A DNA stretch of 64,000 nucleotides from Flavisolibacter nicotianae (GCF_003628535.1 NZ_RBCI01000013.1:1-64000); one strand, 5' to 3'. Shown: positions 20,079 to 29,858, counted from the first letter of the stretch. Notes: generated by a model from the letters alone, not told the origin. A program made the numbers and translations.

Positions 20079-20915
20079 ATGAACAAAGAATGGACAGGCG
20101 AACGGCTGGAAACTTTCGTCTTGAATGAAAATACTATCGAGCACCTTCACCGGTACGCTATTGCTCTTCAATACGCAAAGGACAAAGTGGTGCTGGATAT
20201 TGCTTCCGGCGAAGGCTATGGGTCAAACCTGCTGGCACAATCGGCAGAAAAAGTTTATGGCGTGGACATTGACGCAGCAACAGTGCAGGCGTCCAAAGAA
20301 AAATACCGAAAACGCAATCTGATTTTCCAGCAGGGAAGCGCAGACGCCATACCGGTAGAAGACAATTCTGTTGATGTGGTGGTCAGCTTTGAAACCATCG
20401 AGCACCACGACCGGCATGAAGAAATGATGAAAGAAATCAAACGGGTGCTGAAGCCCGGCGGAGTTTTGATTCTTTCTTCCCCTGACAAAAAATATTATTC
20501 CGATTTGCCGAATTACCGCAATCCCTTTCACATCAAAGAACTGTACTTCGGTGAGTTGAAAGCCCTGGTGCAGCGACACTTCGGGCATTCTGCCTTTTTT
20601 TTGCAGGGCATGTTCCGGGGTTCGCTGGTGGTGCCGGAAAACGGTGCAGGTGGTTTCGATAGTTTTAGTGGAAACTACAACGAAATAAAGCCGGGAAAAG
20701 GGTTTCGGCCTGTCTATAATCTTGCGATTGCATCTGAACAGCCAATTGCAAATCCCGCCTTCAGCGTATTCGACAATGACCTGCCAATACGTCTTTCCGG
20801 TGCAAAAGACATTGTTGAAGCAAGACACCAGGGAGTTGAAGCTGTCCGGAGTTCGTGGAGCTACCGGCTCGGTCATCTTATTCTTTCCCCGCTTCGGATA
20901 TTCCGGTCCCGGTAA
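20079..20915 (+). CDS. Class I SAM-dependent methyltransferase
   Basis: 278 residues. Motif I VVLDIASGEGYGSNLLA (about residues 37-53), acidic motif II YGVDIDAATV, then VVVSFETIEHHDRHEEMMKE and LKPGGVLILSSPDK, all standard for Methyltransf_11. The C-terminal third is less conserved and probably holds acceptor specificity. It is the second methyltransferase directly after the Wzm/Wzt pair. Candidate substrate: the non-reducing end of the EPS chain or a sugar-nucleotide (inference). ATG start; gaps of about 50 bp on both sides have no signals. Confidence 0.82.
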   Translation: MNKEWTGERLETFVLNENTIEHLHRYAIALQYAKDKVVLDIASGEGYGSNLLAQSAEKVYGVDIDAATVQASKEKYRKRNLIFQQGSADAIPVEDNSVDVVVSFETIEHHDRHEEMMKEIKRVLKPGGVLILSSPDKKYYSDLPNYRNPFHIKELYFGELKALVQRHFGHSAFFLQGMFRGSLVVPENGAGGFDSFSGNYNEIKPGKGFRPVYNLAIASEQPIANPAFSVFDNDLPIRLSGAKDIVEARHQGVEAVRSSWSYRLGHLILSPLRIFRSR

Positions 20916-20969
20916 AGTCTGTGACCAACTGAAGAAGTTTACTACGTTGGCAAACCCCACACTGGAAAA

Positions 20970-21881
20970 ATGAGAGTTTCCATTGTCCTGTGTACTTGTA
21001 ACGGAGCTGCATATCTGCAAGAGCAGCTCGATAGTTTTCTCCTGCAGACCATCCTTCCGGATGAACTTGTGGTCTGCGACGACATGTCCACTGACAACAC
21101 AATGGCTATCCTGCAGGAATTTCAGTCACGAGCACCTTTTCACGTAATCATTCGCCAAAATCCGGTGCGGTTTGGGCCAAGGGAAAATTTCCAACAGGCA
21201 GTCACGATGGCGAATGGCGACATTATTTTCTTGTCCGACCAGGATGATATTTGGACAGAAAGAAAAATCGCCGCTTACCTGGCCCTTTTTTCTACTGAAC
21301 CCGATGCTCTCCTTGTTTTCTCGAACGGAGAGTTAATGGATGAAAACGGTCAAAGTTTGCACGGCACTCTTTGGGACAAGTGGGGCTTTGATGAAAAAAC
21401 AAGAGAAGCGTGGCAGAGCAACGGTACTGCCTTCGACCACCTTCTGCGCAACAACAACAAAGTCACTGGTGCCGCAGTGGCCATTCGTTCTACACTGAGG
21501 GAAAAAGCAATTCCCTTTTGCACTCAAACGGCGCATTGGCATGATGCCTGGCTGGCACTGATCGCTGCCGGTTTGAACGGGCTCCGGTTCATCAATGGAT
21601 CATTTATCCAGTACCGTGTCCATCCAACGCAGCAGGTGGGCCTGGGAGACCGCCTGAATCCGTTAAAGAAAGAACTCGAAAAGGAAGGGCCGGCGAAGGC
21701 CCGGTTACGGCAATTGCATTTCGAAAAAAAGATCTCGGAACTTTTCCCGGAGAAGAAAGAATTCGACAGGATGCGCATAGAGCAGGAAATAAACTTGCTG
21801 AAAGAAGAAATCGTACAACAGGCAAACCCTTTCAGTAAACTAAAAAAGATATTCCGGGCTGCGACGTTCAGGACATCTTAA
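20970..21881 (+). CDS. Glycosyltransferase family 2
   Basis: GT-A fold transferase of 303 residues. It opens with VSIVLCTCNGAAYLQEQLDS and has the nucleotide-binding Asp pair VVCDDMSTDN and the metal-binding LSDQDDIW. CTQTAHWHDAWLALIA fits the usual rhamnosyl-/glycosyltransferase-like C-terminal acceptor region of this subfamily. ATG start. It is soluble or membrane-peripheral with no TM segment. Donor unknown; similar proteins are often annotated as rhamnosyl or alpha-L-sugar transferases. Confidence 0.87.
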   Translation: MRVSIVLCTCNGAAYLQEQLDSFLLQTILPDELVVCDDMSTDNTMAILQEFQSRAPFHVIIRQNPVRFGPRENFQQAVTMANGDIIFLSDQDDIWTERKIAAYLALFSTEPDALLVFSNGELMDENGQSLHGTLWDKWGFDEKTREAWQSNGTAFDHLLRNNNKVTGAAVAIRSTLREKAIPFCTQTAHWHDAWLALIAAGLNGLRFINGSFIQYRVHPTQQVGLGDRLNPLKKELEKEGPAKARLRQLHFEKKISELFPEKKEFDRMRIEQEINLLKEEIVQQANPFSKLKKIFRAATFRTS

Positions 21882-21942
21882 AAATAGAGTTATAGAAGCT
21901 GAAAGCCGCGAAACGGTAACCTGAAAGAATTTGGAAAACAGC

Positions 21943-23088
21943 ATGACAGACATTATCAAATCAATCGCTTTATACCTTCCCCAGTATCATCCCGTTCCGG
22001 AAAATGACGCCTGGTGGGGAAAAGGCTTTACGGAATGGACAAACGTCACAAGAGCAAAGCCCCTGTTTAAAGGCCATTGGCAACCAAGGCTCCCGGCTGA
22101 CCTGGGATTTTATGATCTGCGGGTACCCGAGGCAAGGCAGGCGCAGGCTGATTTGGCAAAGCAATACGGCATCTATGGATTTTGTTACTGGCATTATTGG
22201 TTTGGCGGCAAGCGAATGATTGAACGGCCGTTCACGGAAGTTGTGCAATCGGGCCAGCCGGATTTCCCTTTTTGTATCGGCTGGGCCAATCAAACCTGGA
22301 GCGGTACCTGGCACGGGTTGTCCAATAAAAAAGTGCTGATTGAACAAACCTACCCGGGAAGAGAAGATGACAAGCGGCATTTCTATTCGTTGCTGGAAGC
22401 TTTCCAGGATCCGCGATACATCGAAGTGAACGGGAAAAAGCTGGTGTTCATTTTCCGGCCTATGGACATTCCGGATCCAAATCGGTTCGTGGAGTGCTGG
22501 CAGGAACTTGCAGTAAAAGAGGGGCTGAACGGTTTACATTTTGTCGGCATGCACATGCTGCCCGACTGGAACCCCCAACAGCACGGGTATGATGCTATGG
22601 TTCAATATTGGATTCTCCGCGACCGGTACAGGCACCGCGGTTTTCTTCAAAAATTGTCCGGTCGCTTATCCCTAGAAGAGAGGTTGCAACGGATTTTGTT
22701 GAAGAAAAATTTGCCGGAGTTCGTTTCATACGGGCAATACGTGGAGTGCTATCCGAACACGGTTTTACGCTTTGATGAATACCCGCTTGTCTACACCAAT
22801 TGGGACAACACGCCACGGAGTGGAAAAGATGGCTGGATGTTTCAGGGATTTACACCTGAACGTTTTGAGGAACTTTGTTACAAAGCATTCAAGGCTACCG
22901 AAAACAAACCGGAAGGCCAGAAAATTGTCCTTCTGAAATCCTGGAATGAATGGGCAGAAGGAAACTATCTGGAGCCCGATCAGCGATATGGTCATGCCTG
23001 TCTCCAGGCGTTCAAATCAGCGCTTGAGCGTTACCAGAAAACCAGTAAAGAATATAGAAAACCATTGACTAAAATAGAGGTACAGTAA
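21943..23088 (+). CDS. WbsX-like / GH99-like domain protein
   Basis: 381 residues from ATG 21943 (an in-frame TTG 12 bp upstream is ignored). The family hallmarks are complete: IALYLPQYHPVPENDAWWGK, GFTEWTNV, GFCYWHYWF, FCIGWANQTWSGTWHG, and near the end SWNEWAEGNYLEPDQRYG. Proteins of this family occur in O-antigen and capsule loci, where they are annotated as WbsX or as GH99-like. Whether they make or trim glycosidic bonds is not settled. Its place between two GT2 genes, with a 5-bp gap to the next one, shows it belongs to the same operon. Confidence 0.85.
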   Translation: MTDIIKSIALYLPQYHPVPENDAWWGKGFTEWTNVTRAKPLFKGHWQPRLPADLGFYDLRVPEARQAQADLAKQYGIYGFCYWHYWFGGKRMIERPFTEVVQSGQPDFPFCIGWANQTWSGTWHGLSNKKVLIEQTYPGREDDKRHFYSLLEAFQDPRYIEVNGKKLVFIFRPMDIPDPNRFVECWQELAVKEGLNGLHFVGMHMLPDWNPQQHGYDAMVQYWILRDRYRHRGFLQKLSGRLSLEERLQRILLKKNLPEFVSYGQYVECYPNTVLRFDEYPLVYTNWDNTPRSGKDGWMFQGFTPERFEELCYKAFKATENKPEGQKIVLLKSWNEWAEGNYLEPDQRYGHACLQAFKSALERYQKTSKEYRKPLTKIEVQ

Positions 23089-23093
23089 ACAGT

Positions 23094-24032
23094 ATGAGCA
23101 ATCAGATCCCTTTTTCCGTTTCAGTGGTCGTTCCCATTTACAATGCAGATAAGTACCTCGAGGAAGCAGTGGAGTCGGTCGTTCACTTAAGCGAAACCGG
23201 TGAAGTCATTTTGGTTGACGATGCCTCGACTGATAATTCCCTGGCTCTCTGCAGGCAATTGGAAAAAAAATACAGCAAAGTAAAAGTTCTGGTTCAGCCT
23301 GACGGAAAAAACCGGGGTGCGGCAGCGGCCCGCAACATAGGGATCATCGAGGCGCTCTGTGAGTTTATTGCCTTTCTTGATGCGGACGACCTTTACCTGC
23401 CCAATCGTTTTCAGGCAGAAAAGGCAATCTTTCTTTCCAATCTGGGAGTAGACGGTGTATACGGTTGCAATTTGGCAGTGTTTGAAAATGATTCGGCACG
23501 GGAGAAATTTTTTAAGCGCTACGAAAGTGAGAAAACTACCTTGCAAAAAGAAGTAGCACCAGAAGACCTTTTCAAGGTACTGTTATTTGGAGGTCTGGGG
23601 CGCTTTCATACCAGCGCCATTACCTTGCGTAAGCGTGCATTCGGCAAAGCCGGTTTGTTCAACACCAACATCCGCTACGTGGAGGATACGGAACTTTGGC
23701 TAAAGTTATCTTTAACCACAACGCTGGTTGCGGGAAGCATTGACGAACCGGTCGCCATTCGCCGCGTACACGACAACAACAGCATTCACCAGGTGGAGAA
23801 AGTGGTGCAGGCAAGTAGGCAGATGTACCAGGCTCTATTCGATTGGGCTGTCCGGCAGCCCTTCCAGTTTGACGTGAAAAACAGCTTTTTTATTTGTTTG
23901 CACGATTTTGTTTGGGGTAAGGATTTCGGGGTAAAAAAACTTTTCTGGCAACAGACGGTAAGAAATCCGTCAATTCTTCTTTCTGCTTTCTTTTATAAGA
24001 AAATACATCAGTTGTATTTCATTCCAGTGTAA
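23094..24032 (+). CDS. Glycosyltransferase family 2
   Basis: 312 residues. Motifs: SVVVPIYNADKYLEEAVES, VDDASTDN, GAAAARNIGI, FLDADD (DXD-like) and the later acidic VEDTELWLKL, where the ED pair matches the GT2 catalytic-base region. IRRVHDNNS is typical of the end of the catalytic domain. It starts 5 bp after the WbsX-like gene. Sugar specificity cannot be told. Confidence 0.87.
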   Translation: MSNQIPFSVSVVVPIYNADKYLEEAVESVVHLSETGEVILVDDASTDNSLALCRQLEKKYSKVKVLVQPDGKNRGAAAARNIGIIEALCEFIAFLDADDLYLPNRFQAEKAIFLSNLGVDGVYGCNLAVFENDSAREKFFKRYESEKTTLQKEVAPEDLFKVLLFGGLGRFHTSAITLRKRAFGKAGLFNTNIRYVEDTELWLKLSLTTTLVAGSIDEPVAIRRVHDNNSIHQVEKVVQASRQMYQALFDWAVRQPFQFDVKNSFFICLHDFVWGKDFGVKKLFWQQTVRNPSILLSAFFYKKIHQLYFIPV

Positions 24033-24090
24033 AAGGAGAATACAAGACATCATTTATATAAAGTTGAAATCAGGTAGTCAAACTGTTTAG

Positions 24091-25350
24091 ATGGCAAAAA
24101 TCCTTTCCATTATACCTTACGAATTCTATCCTCCAAAGTACGGTGGTGCACTTCGCTGTTTTCACATTTTAAGGGAAATGGCAAAAGAGCATGAGGTGAC
24201 CTTGCTGACAGTGCAATCCCTGCAGGATTTCAACAGGAAAACCGAGCCGTCTTTTCCGGACAATATAAAAGTTGTTTCCACTTCTGATGAACCAGGCTAC
24301 CGCTCAGTGTTCAATATTTTTCCGGAGCGGATTGCCAATGCCATCAACAGCCGGCTTTTAAAACGGTCGCTTTTTGTTTTGGGCAATTTATATTTACTCA
24401 GAACCTATCCGGTTCTGAAACAGTTACTACGGGAAAATGAATTCCATCTCGTAAATTATGAAAGCATGGACAGTTTCGCTTTGTTGCAAAAACATGTCCG
24501 GCGCCTTTCTCCGAAAACACTGCAGCTTTACGACGCGCACAACGTTGATTCCACACTTTGGAATCAGTTTCGCCGGTTCGACCGCAATGCGGCACTGAAG
24601 AAATATGCGAACGATGCGCTGTCAATGGAAAAAAGATTTCACTCCACCCTGGATCTTTGTTTTACCTGCAGCGAAGCCGACAAGAAAAAGCTGGATGACC
24701 TCAACAAAGGACGGCTTTTTGTTAAGGTGATTCCCAATGGCGTGGATTGCGCAGCACGGCCATTTGTTGAAAATGTGGACAAAGCCGGTATCCGGAATCT
24801 CCTTTTTTGCGGAACCCTGGACTACGCCCCGAATACCGAAGGAATTCTATGGTTTTACAAAACTGTATTCCCGGTACTGAAACAACGGTTTCCGGAACTG
24901 ACTTTAACGATTATAGGGAAGATGAATCAGCCAGGCCCGTATCAGGACTTGGTGAATGATTCTTCTGTGCACTTTGTCGGGCCTGTAGATGATGTTCGTC
25001 CTTATTATGTGGCCAGTTCTGTTTTCATTGTTCCGTTATTCAGCGGTAGCGGCACGCGGTTGAAAATATTGGAAGCAGCCAGTATGGGCAACCCGGTCGT
25101 TTCCACCACCATTGGCGCGGAGGGGCTCGTACTGGAGAACGGCCGCCATATCAGGATTGCCGATGAACCGCAAGAATTTGCTGTTTGTGTTAGTGAACTC
25201 CTCCTGAATAAAGAAATTTTTAACGAACAGCGTCACTGTGCCCACACCTTGGTGAGACAGAAATATGACTGGTCGGTAATTGGTCAGGCAATCAACAGGG
25301 AGATCAACAACTTGTTGTACCTGAACTCAAAAAAAATCGCTGTTTTGTAG
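24091..25350 (+). CDS. Glycosyltransferase family 4
   Basis: 419 residues, GT-B fold. The N-terminal domain starts ILSIIPYEFYPPKYGGALR, with LYDAHNVDSTLWNQ marking the family that includes the EPS GT4s with a conserved HNVE-like motif. The C-terminal donor domain has FCGTLDYAPNTEGILWF, FVGPVDDVRPYY and LFSGSGTRLKILEAASMGNP. It sits in the middle of the EPS run, 58 bp after the previous gene. Confidence 0.88.
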   Translation: MAKILSIIPYEFYPPKYGGALRCFHILREMAKEHEVTLLTVQSLQDFNRKTEPSFPDNIKVVSTSDEPGYRSVFNIFPERIANAINSRLLKRSLFVLGNLYLLRTYPVLKQLLRENEFHLVNYESMDSFALLQKHVRRLSPKTLQLYDAHNVDSTLWNQFRRFDRNAALKKYANDALSMEKRFHSTLDLCFTCSEADKKKLDDLNKGRLFVKVIPNGVDCAARPFVENVDKAGIRNLLFCGTLDYAPNTEGILWFYKTVFPVLKQRFPELTLTIIGKMNQPGPYQDLVNDSSVHFVGPVDDVRPYYVASSVFIVPLFSGSGTRLKILEAASMGNPVVSTTIGAEGLVLENGRHIRIADEPQEFAVCVSELLLNKEIFNEQRHCAHTLVRQKYDWSVIGQAINREINNLLYLNSKKIAVL

Positions 25351-25415
25351 GAATATTCTGCTGGTTTATCAGGAAAATTTCAGAAGCTCTTTATTCAACT
25401 TTTACTAACTGCCGC

Positions 25416-26558
25416 ATGAAATACAATCCACAACTTGACGGACTGCGCTGTGTCGCCATTTCCCTTGTTCTGATCTCTCACTTCTTCTGGCAATTGGGAA
25501 CGAAAACAGCCCTCGGATTTTATGGCGTTGACTTATTTTTTGTGATCAGTGGGTTCCTGATTACGTCGATTCTTTTAAAATCAGAAGAGCCTTTCAGAAA
25601 GGCATACGGAAAATTCATTGGACGCAGAACTTTGCGGATATTCCCCATTTACTACCTCACCGTTTTCGTACTCTTATTGATCGGAAACACCAATGCACAG
25701 GAGTATAAGTACAACCTTCTGACTTATACTTACAACTATGCAATGGCTTACCAAAAACTGCCCATAAACGAATTGGGACATTTATGGTCACTTTGCGTGG
25801 AAGAACAATTTTACCTTTTCTGGCCATTCCTGGTATTGGGACTAAGAAAGAAACATACTGTTCTAAAATGCATCATTGCTTTCATTTCAGTACTTTGCAT
25901 CATACAGGTATTTACCGGTGCATTTAACTCGATTGCCCCGCACAATTACTTTTGCCTCTTCCCAAGGTTAATGACACTGCTGGCAGGAGCTTATGGCGCG
26001 ATCATTTACAAAGAAGGAAAAATTCCAAAACAACTACTGGAAAGCAAAACGGTGGAAACTTTAGCCTTGGTTTTGTTGATTGGATTGTTAAGCGGGGAAA
26101 GAAGAATAGATTATGTTGCCTTCCCGGTGGTTTCGCTTTACCTCGTTTTAAAAATCGTGCACAAAGGCTTTTCCTTTTCCTCTATCGGTAAGTTTTTGCA
26201 AAACAGGCGTGTCGTCTATATCGGTACGATTTCTTACGGTATTTACCTCTATCACATTTTGGTCAGGCATTACTTCGGAGGAAAGTTTTTCATTCCGCAG
26301 ATTTGGGAAAAAATAGACAGGAAGTCCCTGGGCATTTTCAAGTACCTGTTTTACAACGATTATCTTGTTTTGCTTCCGTTGTACTCTGCCCTTACACTCC
26401 TTGTAGCGCATATTTCTTTTCAATACATCGAAAAACCCATCCTGGCGTTGAAAGAAAAGTGGTTTGCTTATGAGCAAGAAAAGGGGATGAAAAGAAATCC
26501 AATGGCAAAATCAACGCTCAGGTCATTGATCAGGCGATCTCCTGTAAAGCCTGTGTGA
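25416..26558 (+). CDS. Acyltransferase family 3 (OafA/YrhL-type O-acyltransferase)
   Basis: Integral membrane acyltransferase of 380 residues with about ten TM segments. It shows the family start NPQLDGLRCVAISLVLISHF with the catalytic-type His. FYGVDLFFVISGFLIT, then GRRTLRIFPIYYL and LWSLCVEEQFYLFWP follow. It probably O-acetylates the polysaccharide. The basic C-terminal tail (KRNPMAKSTLRSLIRR) is cytoplasmic. ATG start; the next gene begins 149 bp later. Confidence 0.9.
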   Translation: MKYNPQLDGLRCVAISLVLISHFFWQLGTKTALGFYGVDLFFVISGFLITSILLKSEEPFRKAYGKFIGRRTLRIFPIYYLTVFVLLLIGNTNAQEYKYNLLTYTYNYAMAYQKLPINELGHLWSLCVEEQFYLFWPFLVLGLRKKHTVLKCIIAFISVLCIIQVFTGAFNSIAPHNYFCLFPRLMTLLAGAYGAIIYKEGKIPKQLLESKTVETLALVLLIGLLSGERRIDYVAFPVVSLYLVLKIVHKGFSFSSIGKFLQNRRVVYIGTISYGIYLYHILVRHYFGGKFFIPQIWEKIDRKSLGIFKYLFYNDYLVLLPLYSALTLLVAHISFQYIEKPILALKEKWFAYEQEKGMKRNPMAKSTLRSLIRRSPVKPV

Positions 26559-26707
26559 TTTTGCTTTTATCAAATTCCAGCATTGACTTGGCAAAACATT
26601 CTTCGCTCCCAAAAGATGCAGCCGCGAAAAAGATCTCAGCTTGATTTCGATAAATGCCTGGAGCTTGATTTTTTGGAAACATTCAATTAAGGCACAACTG
26701 GCAAATA

Positions 26708-27718
26708 ATGAGTTGTGAGACTGGCAACTTGTTGCACACTATTAAAAAAGAACACTTGCAAGGTTGGATACAAACAGATTGTACTGAACGGTTGGTTTCG
26801 GTAATCATTCCGACCTATAACAGATCTTCTTTCCTGGAAGAAGCTCTCCAATCGATTGTTGACCAAAAATACCGGCCTATTGAATGTCTTGTGGTGGACG
26901 ACGGTTCTACGGATAATACCAAAGAGATCATGCAGAAATGGCTGGAAAGGAATTCAGACGAACTGAGATTCCGATATATCCGGCAGGCAAACGCCGGTGC
27001 ACCGGCAGCACGTAACACAGGAACCATGGCCAGCAGGGGTAAATACATACAATACCTGGACTCGGATGACCTCTTATACAGTGATAAAATTGCCGAACAA
27101 GTAAACTATTTAAATCAAGAACCAGGTTGCGATTGTGTATTTGGCGATTGGGAAAAAGGCGCCCCCAACAATGCCAATTATGAAAAGGCTTATTGCTCCA
27201 GTGATCTGATCAGTCAGATCCTTACAATTGAAAAGCCTATCGCTAATTTTAGTTTTCTTATGCGCCGGTCGCTTGTAAAAAAAACAGGCTGCTGGGATGT
27301 GTCACTTAAACGCATGCAGGAAATTGATTTCCAGTTGAGGGCAATTTTTGTGGGTGGCGTTTTTCATTACCAGGAACTGCTGTGCGGCTTGTGGCGACAC
27401 CATCAACATGAAAGAATCCACAACCAAACTTCGGTTGCCGACATGCTACCGTTTTTTCAAAAGTGGGAAAGGCTACTGGCTGGACGTAACCTGTTCAGCA
27501 GGGAAATGGGAGAAGCTATTGCACGATGGTACATGTGGTTTTTGTCTCAATCGAAGAAAGAAAAAATCAGCATGCTCTTGCCTGTTCTGGAGGAAACAGT
27601 CCGGTTGCATCCTTCCATTTCTTTTTATGATACGCTAAAAATGAAGCTCCTGCGCGGCTTTTTAGGAAAAAGGGGTGCCTTGTATCTCTGGTTGCTGCGT
27701 TACCAAAAGACAGCATAA
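26708..27718 (+). CDS. Glycosyltransferase family 2
   Basis: 336 residues. Catalytic domain: VSVIIPTYNRSSFLEEALQS, VDDGSTDN, GAPAARNTG, and YLDSDD as the DXD site. The C-terminal half, with GLWRHHQHERIH, is specific to this group. The N-terminal extension of about 30 residues before the first beta-strand is longer than in its neighbours. It is the first of five consecutive GT2 genes, so tandem duplication with divergence is likely. Confidence 0.86.
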   Translation: MSCETGNLLHTIKKEHLQGWIQTDCTERLVSVIIPTYNRSSFLEEALQSIVDQKYRPIECLVVDDGSTDNTKEIMQKWLERNSDELRFRYIRQANAGAPAARNTGTMASRGKYIQYLDSDDLLYSDKIAEQVNYLNQEPGCDCVFGDWEKGAPNNANYEKAYCSSDLISQILTIEKPIANFSFLMRRSLVKKTGCWDVSLKRMQEIDFQLRAIFVGGVFHYQELLCGLWRHHQHERIHNQTSVADMLPFFQKWERLLAGRNLFSREMGEAIARWYMWFLSQSKKEKISMLLPVLEETVRLHPSISFYDTLKMKLLRGFLGKRGALYLWLLRYQKTA

Positions 27719-27730
27719 AGGCACTTGTAT

Positions 27731-28741
27731 ATGAATGAATCCATAGCCCGGCACAGGTACGAATACAAACAGGATGACAAAATCCAGGTTTTAATGGACT
27801 CGGTTGACGTATCCGTTATTATTCCCAATTACAATCACGCTGCTTTTTTGGAGCGGCGGATTGACTCGGTGATCCATCAAACATTCACGAATTACGAGAT
27901 CATTATCCTTGATGATTGCTCAAGCGATAACAGCAGGGCCATCATCGAGAAATATAGGAAGGAGGAAAAGGTAAAGCACATTGTTTATAATGAGCAGAAC
28001 TCCGGAAATACCTTTTCGCAGTGGAAAAAAGGGCTCAGTTTGGCGAAAGGAAAATTCATCTGGTTTGCCGAAAGTGATGATTACAATGATAGCCGGTTTT
28101 TGGAAAAAATGGTGCCTGTCATTGCCGGAAACAAGAACATCGGGTTGGTTTTCTGCAGCTCTTTTTTGGTCAACGAACACGATGAGATACTGCAATCCTG
28201 GACTTTCGGGAAAGCTCCTGATCGGCCCGAGGATGGCTATGGCCTTTATACAGGCAGGCAATTCTTTTTTGAACATTTGGTTCATAAAAACGTGATACCA
28301 AATGCCAGCGGGGTTTTAATCAGAAGAGGTCAATTGGTAGGAAACAGTGTCTGGATTTCGGAAGATTTGAAAAACAGCGGTGATTGGAAATTGTGGTTGC
28401 ATCTGTCTCTTTGTGCCGATATCGCCTATGTAAGCGAAACCTTGAATTATTTCAGAAAACATGGAAGCAATGTTACCCGGTCGAACTCCCTGCTTAAAAG
28501 CGAAGCGCTTTCCTTTCTGAAAAACTTCCTGCCGGCAGCCAGGTCCAGACGCGAAAAATCAAAGATATATCGAAGCCTGTTAACTTGGTCGTTCCATCAG
28601 GCTCCCTGGATTATTGGAAGTAAAGTAAATCTTGCCAATATGCGTTTTTATTTCCACAATAACTTATCGACTGGCAGCCTGAGCGCATTTACCCGTTACC
28701 TGATTATAGCTACTGCCAAAGCCGCTATAAAATCATTTTAG
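27731..28741 (+). CDS. Glycosyltransferase family 2
   Basis: 336 residues from ATG 27731; an in-frame TTG 6 bp upstream is not preferred. Motifs: VSVIIPNYNHAAFLERRIDS, LDDCSSDNSR, GNTFSQWKKGLSLAKG and WFAESDD, where the third acidic site is ESDD. SEDLKNSGDWKLWLHLSL follows. The 12-bp gap to the preceding gene indicates one transcript. A 229-bp AT-rich gap follows, the longest in this part of the locus. Confidence 0.86.
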   Translation: MNESIARHRYEYKQDDKIQVLMDSVDVSVIIPNYNHAAFLERRIDSVIHQTFTNYEIIILDDCSSDNSRAIIEKYRKEEKVKHIVYNEQNSGNTFSQWKKGLSLAKGKFIWFAESDDYNDSRFLEKMVPVIAGNKNIGLVFCSSFLVNEHDEILQSWTFGKAPDRPEDGYGLYTGRQFFFEHLVHKNVIPNASGVLIRRGQLVGNSVWISEDLKNSGDWKLWLHLSLCADIAYVSETLNYFRKHGSNVTRSNSLLKSEALSFLKNFLPAARSRREKSKIYRSLLTWSFHQAPWIIGSKVNLANMRFYFHNNLSTGSLSAFTRYLIIATAKAAIKSF

Positions 28742-28970
28742 AAAAAAGACCTGTAGATTTTAAAGTGTTTCCTTCGTCATAATGTTCATAAACAGCAGGA
28801 GATGGTTTTATAAATGACATTTCAAATCGTTCTGGATTCAACCACCAGGGATTTTAAATTAATTAATGGCAACAATCTTTCTTCAAAGGAAACTGATAGT
28901 ATCCCGTATTAAATAAATTTTCTAAACAGAAAACAACTTGCATAAAACTGTACAAAAGCTTTCCTTAAAA

Positions 28971-29858
28971 ATGGCTAGCATAGATTCAGGATGTAATCAG
29001 ACTGCCATTCCTTTTGTAAGCGTTTTAATGACTGCTTACAATAGGGAAAAATTCATTGCGGAAGCAATCGAGAGTGTGTTGAACAGTGAATATTTAAATT
29101 TTGAATTGATCGTGGTCGACGACGCTTCAAATGACAAAACAGTAGAAATCGTAAAGCGTTACGCAACTATTGATCATAGGGTACACTTGTATAGAAATGA
29201 ACGTAACCTGGGTGATTACCCGAATAGGAACAGGGCCGCAAAATATGCAAAGGGAAAATACCTGGTAACCGTTGATTCCGATGATACCATGTATCCGGGA
29301 GTATTGGAAAAATGGGTTAGGGAAATGGAGACACATCAGGCAAGGTTTGGGATCTTTTCACATTTGGGAAATCTAGAGCCAACAGTTTTATCTTCTGAAG
29401 AGGTATTGAAAACCCATTTTTTTCATAGACCGATACTTTCATTTGGCCCCTGTGCGACCATCGTATTGCGGTCGTATTTTTTGGAAAAGATGCAATACCC
29501 TGAAAAATACGGACCCGCTAATGATATGTATCACCACATAAAACTGGCTGCCTCAACCCCGGTGTTGTTCTTTCCTTTTCCACTTGTAAACTATCGCTTA
29601 CACGAGTTGCAGGAAAAAAATAACACATATAGCTATCTCTACAACAACTATCGTTATCTGAGAGACGCTTTGGTAGAAATTCCGCTTCCACTTTTAAAAA
29701 AGGATATTCGGTACCTCAGCAAGAAGAATAAAAGACGTTTCGTTATCAATCTTGTAAAGTTCTGGCTGGAAACAAGGGATTGGAAAAGGACGGCGAAAGC
29801 CGTGCAATATGCACAGTTTTCAATCAATGATTTTTTAACAGGTCTACTTCACATCTGA
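28971..29858 (+). CDS. Glycosyltransferase family 2
   Basis: 295 residues from ATG 28971; an upstream TTG at 28938 is in frame but adds no conserved sequence. Motifs: VSVLMTAYNREKFIAEAIES, VDDASNDKTV, NLGDYPNRNRAAKYAKGKY and TVDSDD. The C-terminal region carries many basic residues (YLSKKNKRRF), suggesting association with the membrane surface. Its stop codon overlaps the next start (TGATG), so translation is coupled. Confidence 0.86.
   Translation: MASIDSGCNQTAIPFVSVLMTAYNREKFIAEAIESVLNSEYLNFELIVVDDASNDKTVEIVKRYATIDHRVHLYRNERNLGDYPNRNRAAKYAKGKYLVTVDSDDTMYPGVLEKWVREMETHQARFGIFSHLGNLEPTVLSSEEVLKTHFFHRPILSFGPCATIVLRSYFLEKMQYPEKYGPANDMYHHIKLAASTPVLFFPFPLVNYRLHELQEKNNTYSYLYNNYRYLRDALVEIPLPLLKKDIRYLSKKNKRRFVINLVKFWLETRDWKRTAKAVQYAQFSINDFLTGLLHI

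Noticed and set aside
20223-21020. Minus-strand open frame (265 codons) opposite the methyltransferase
   Set aside because: Overlaps a complete SAM methyltransferase; no features of its own.
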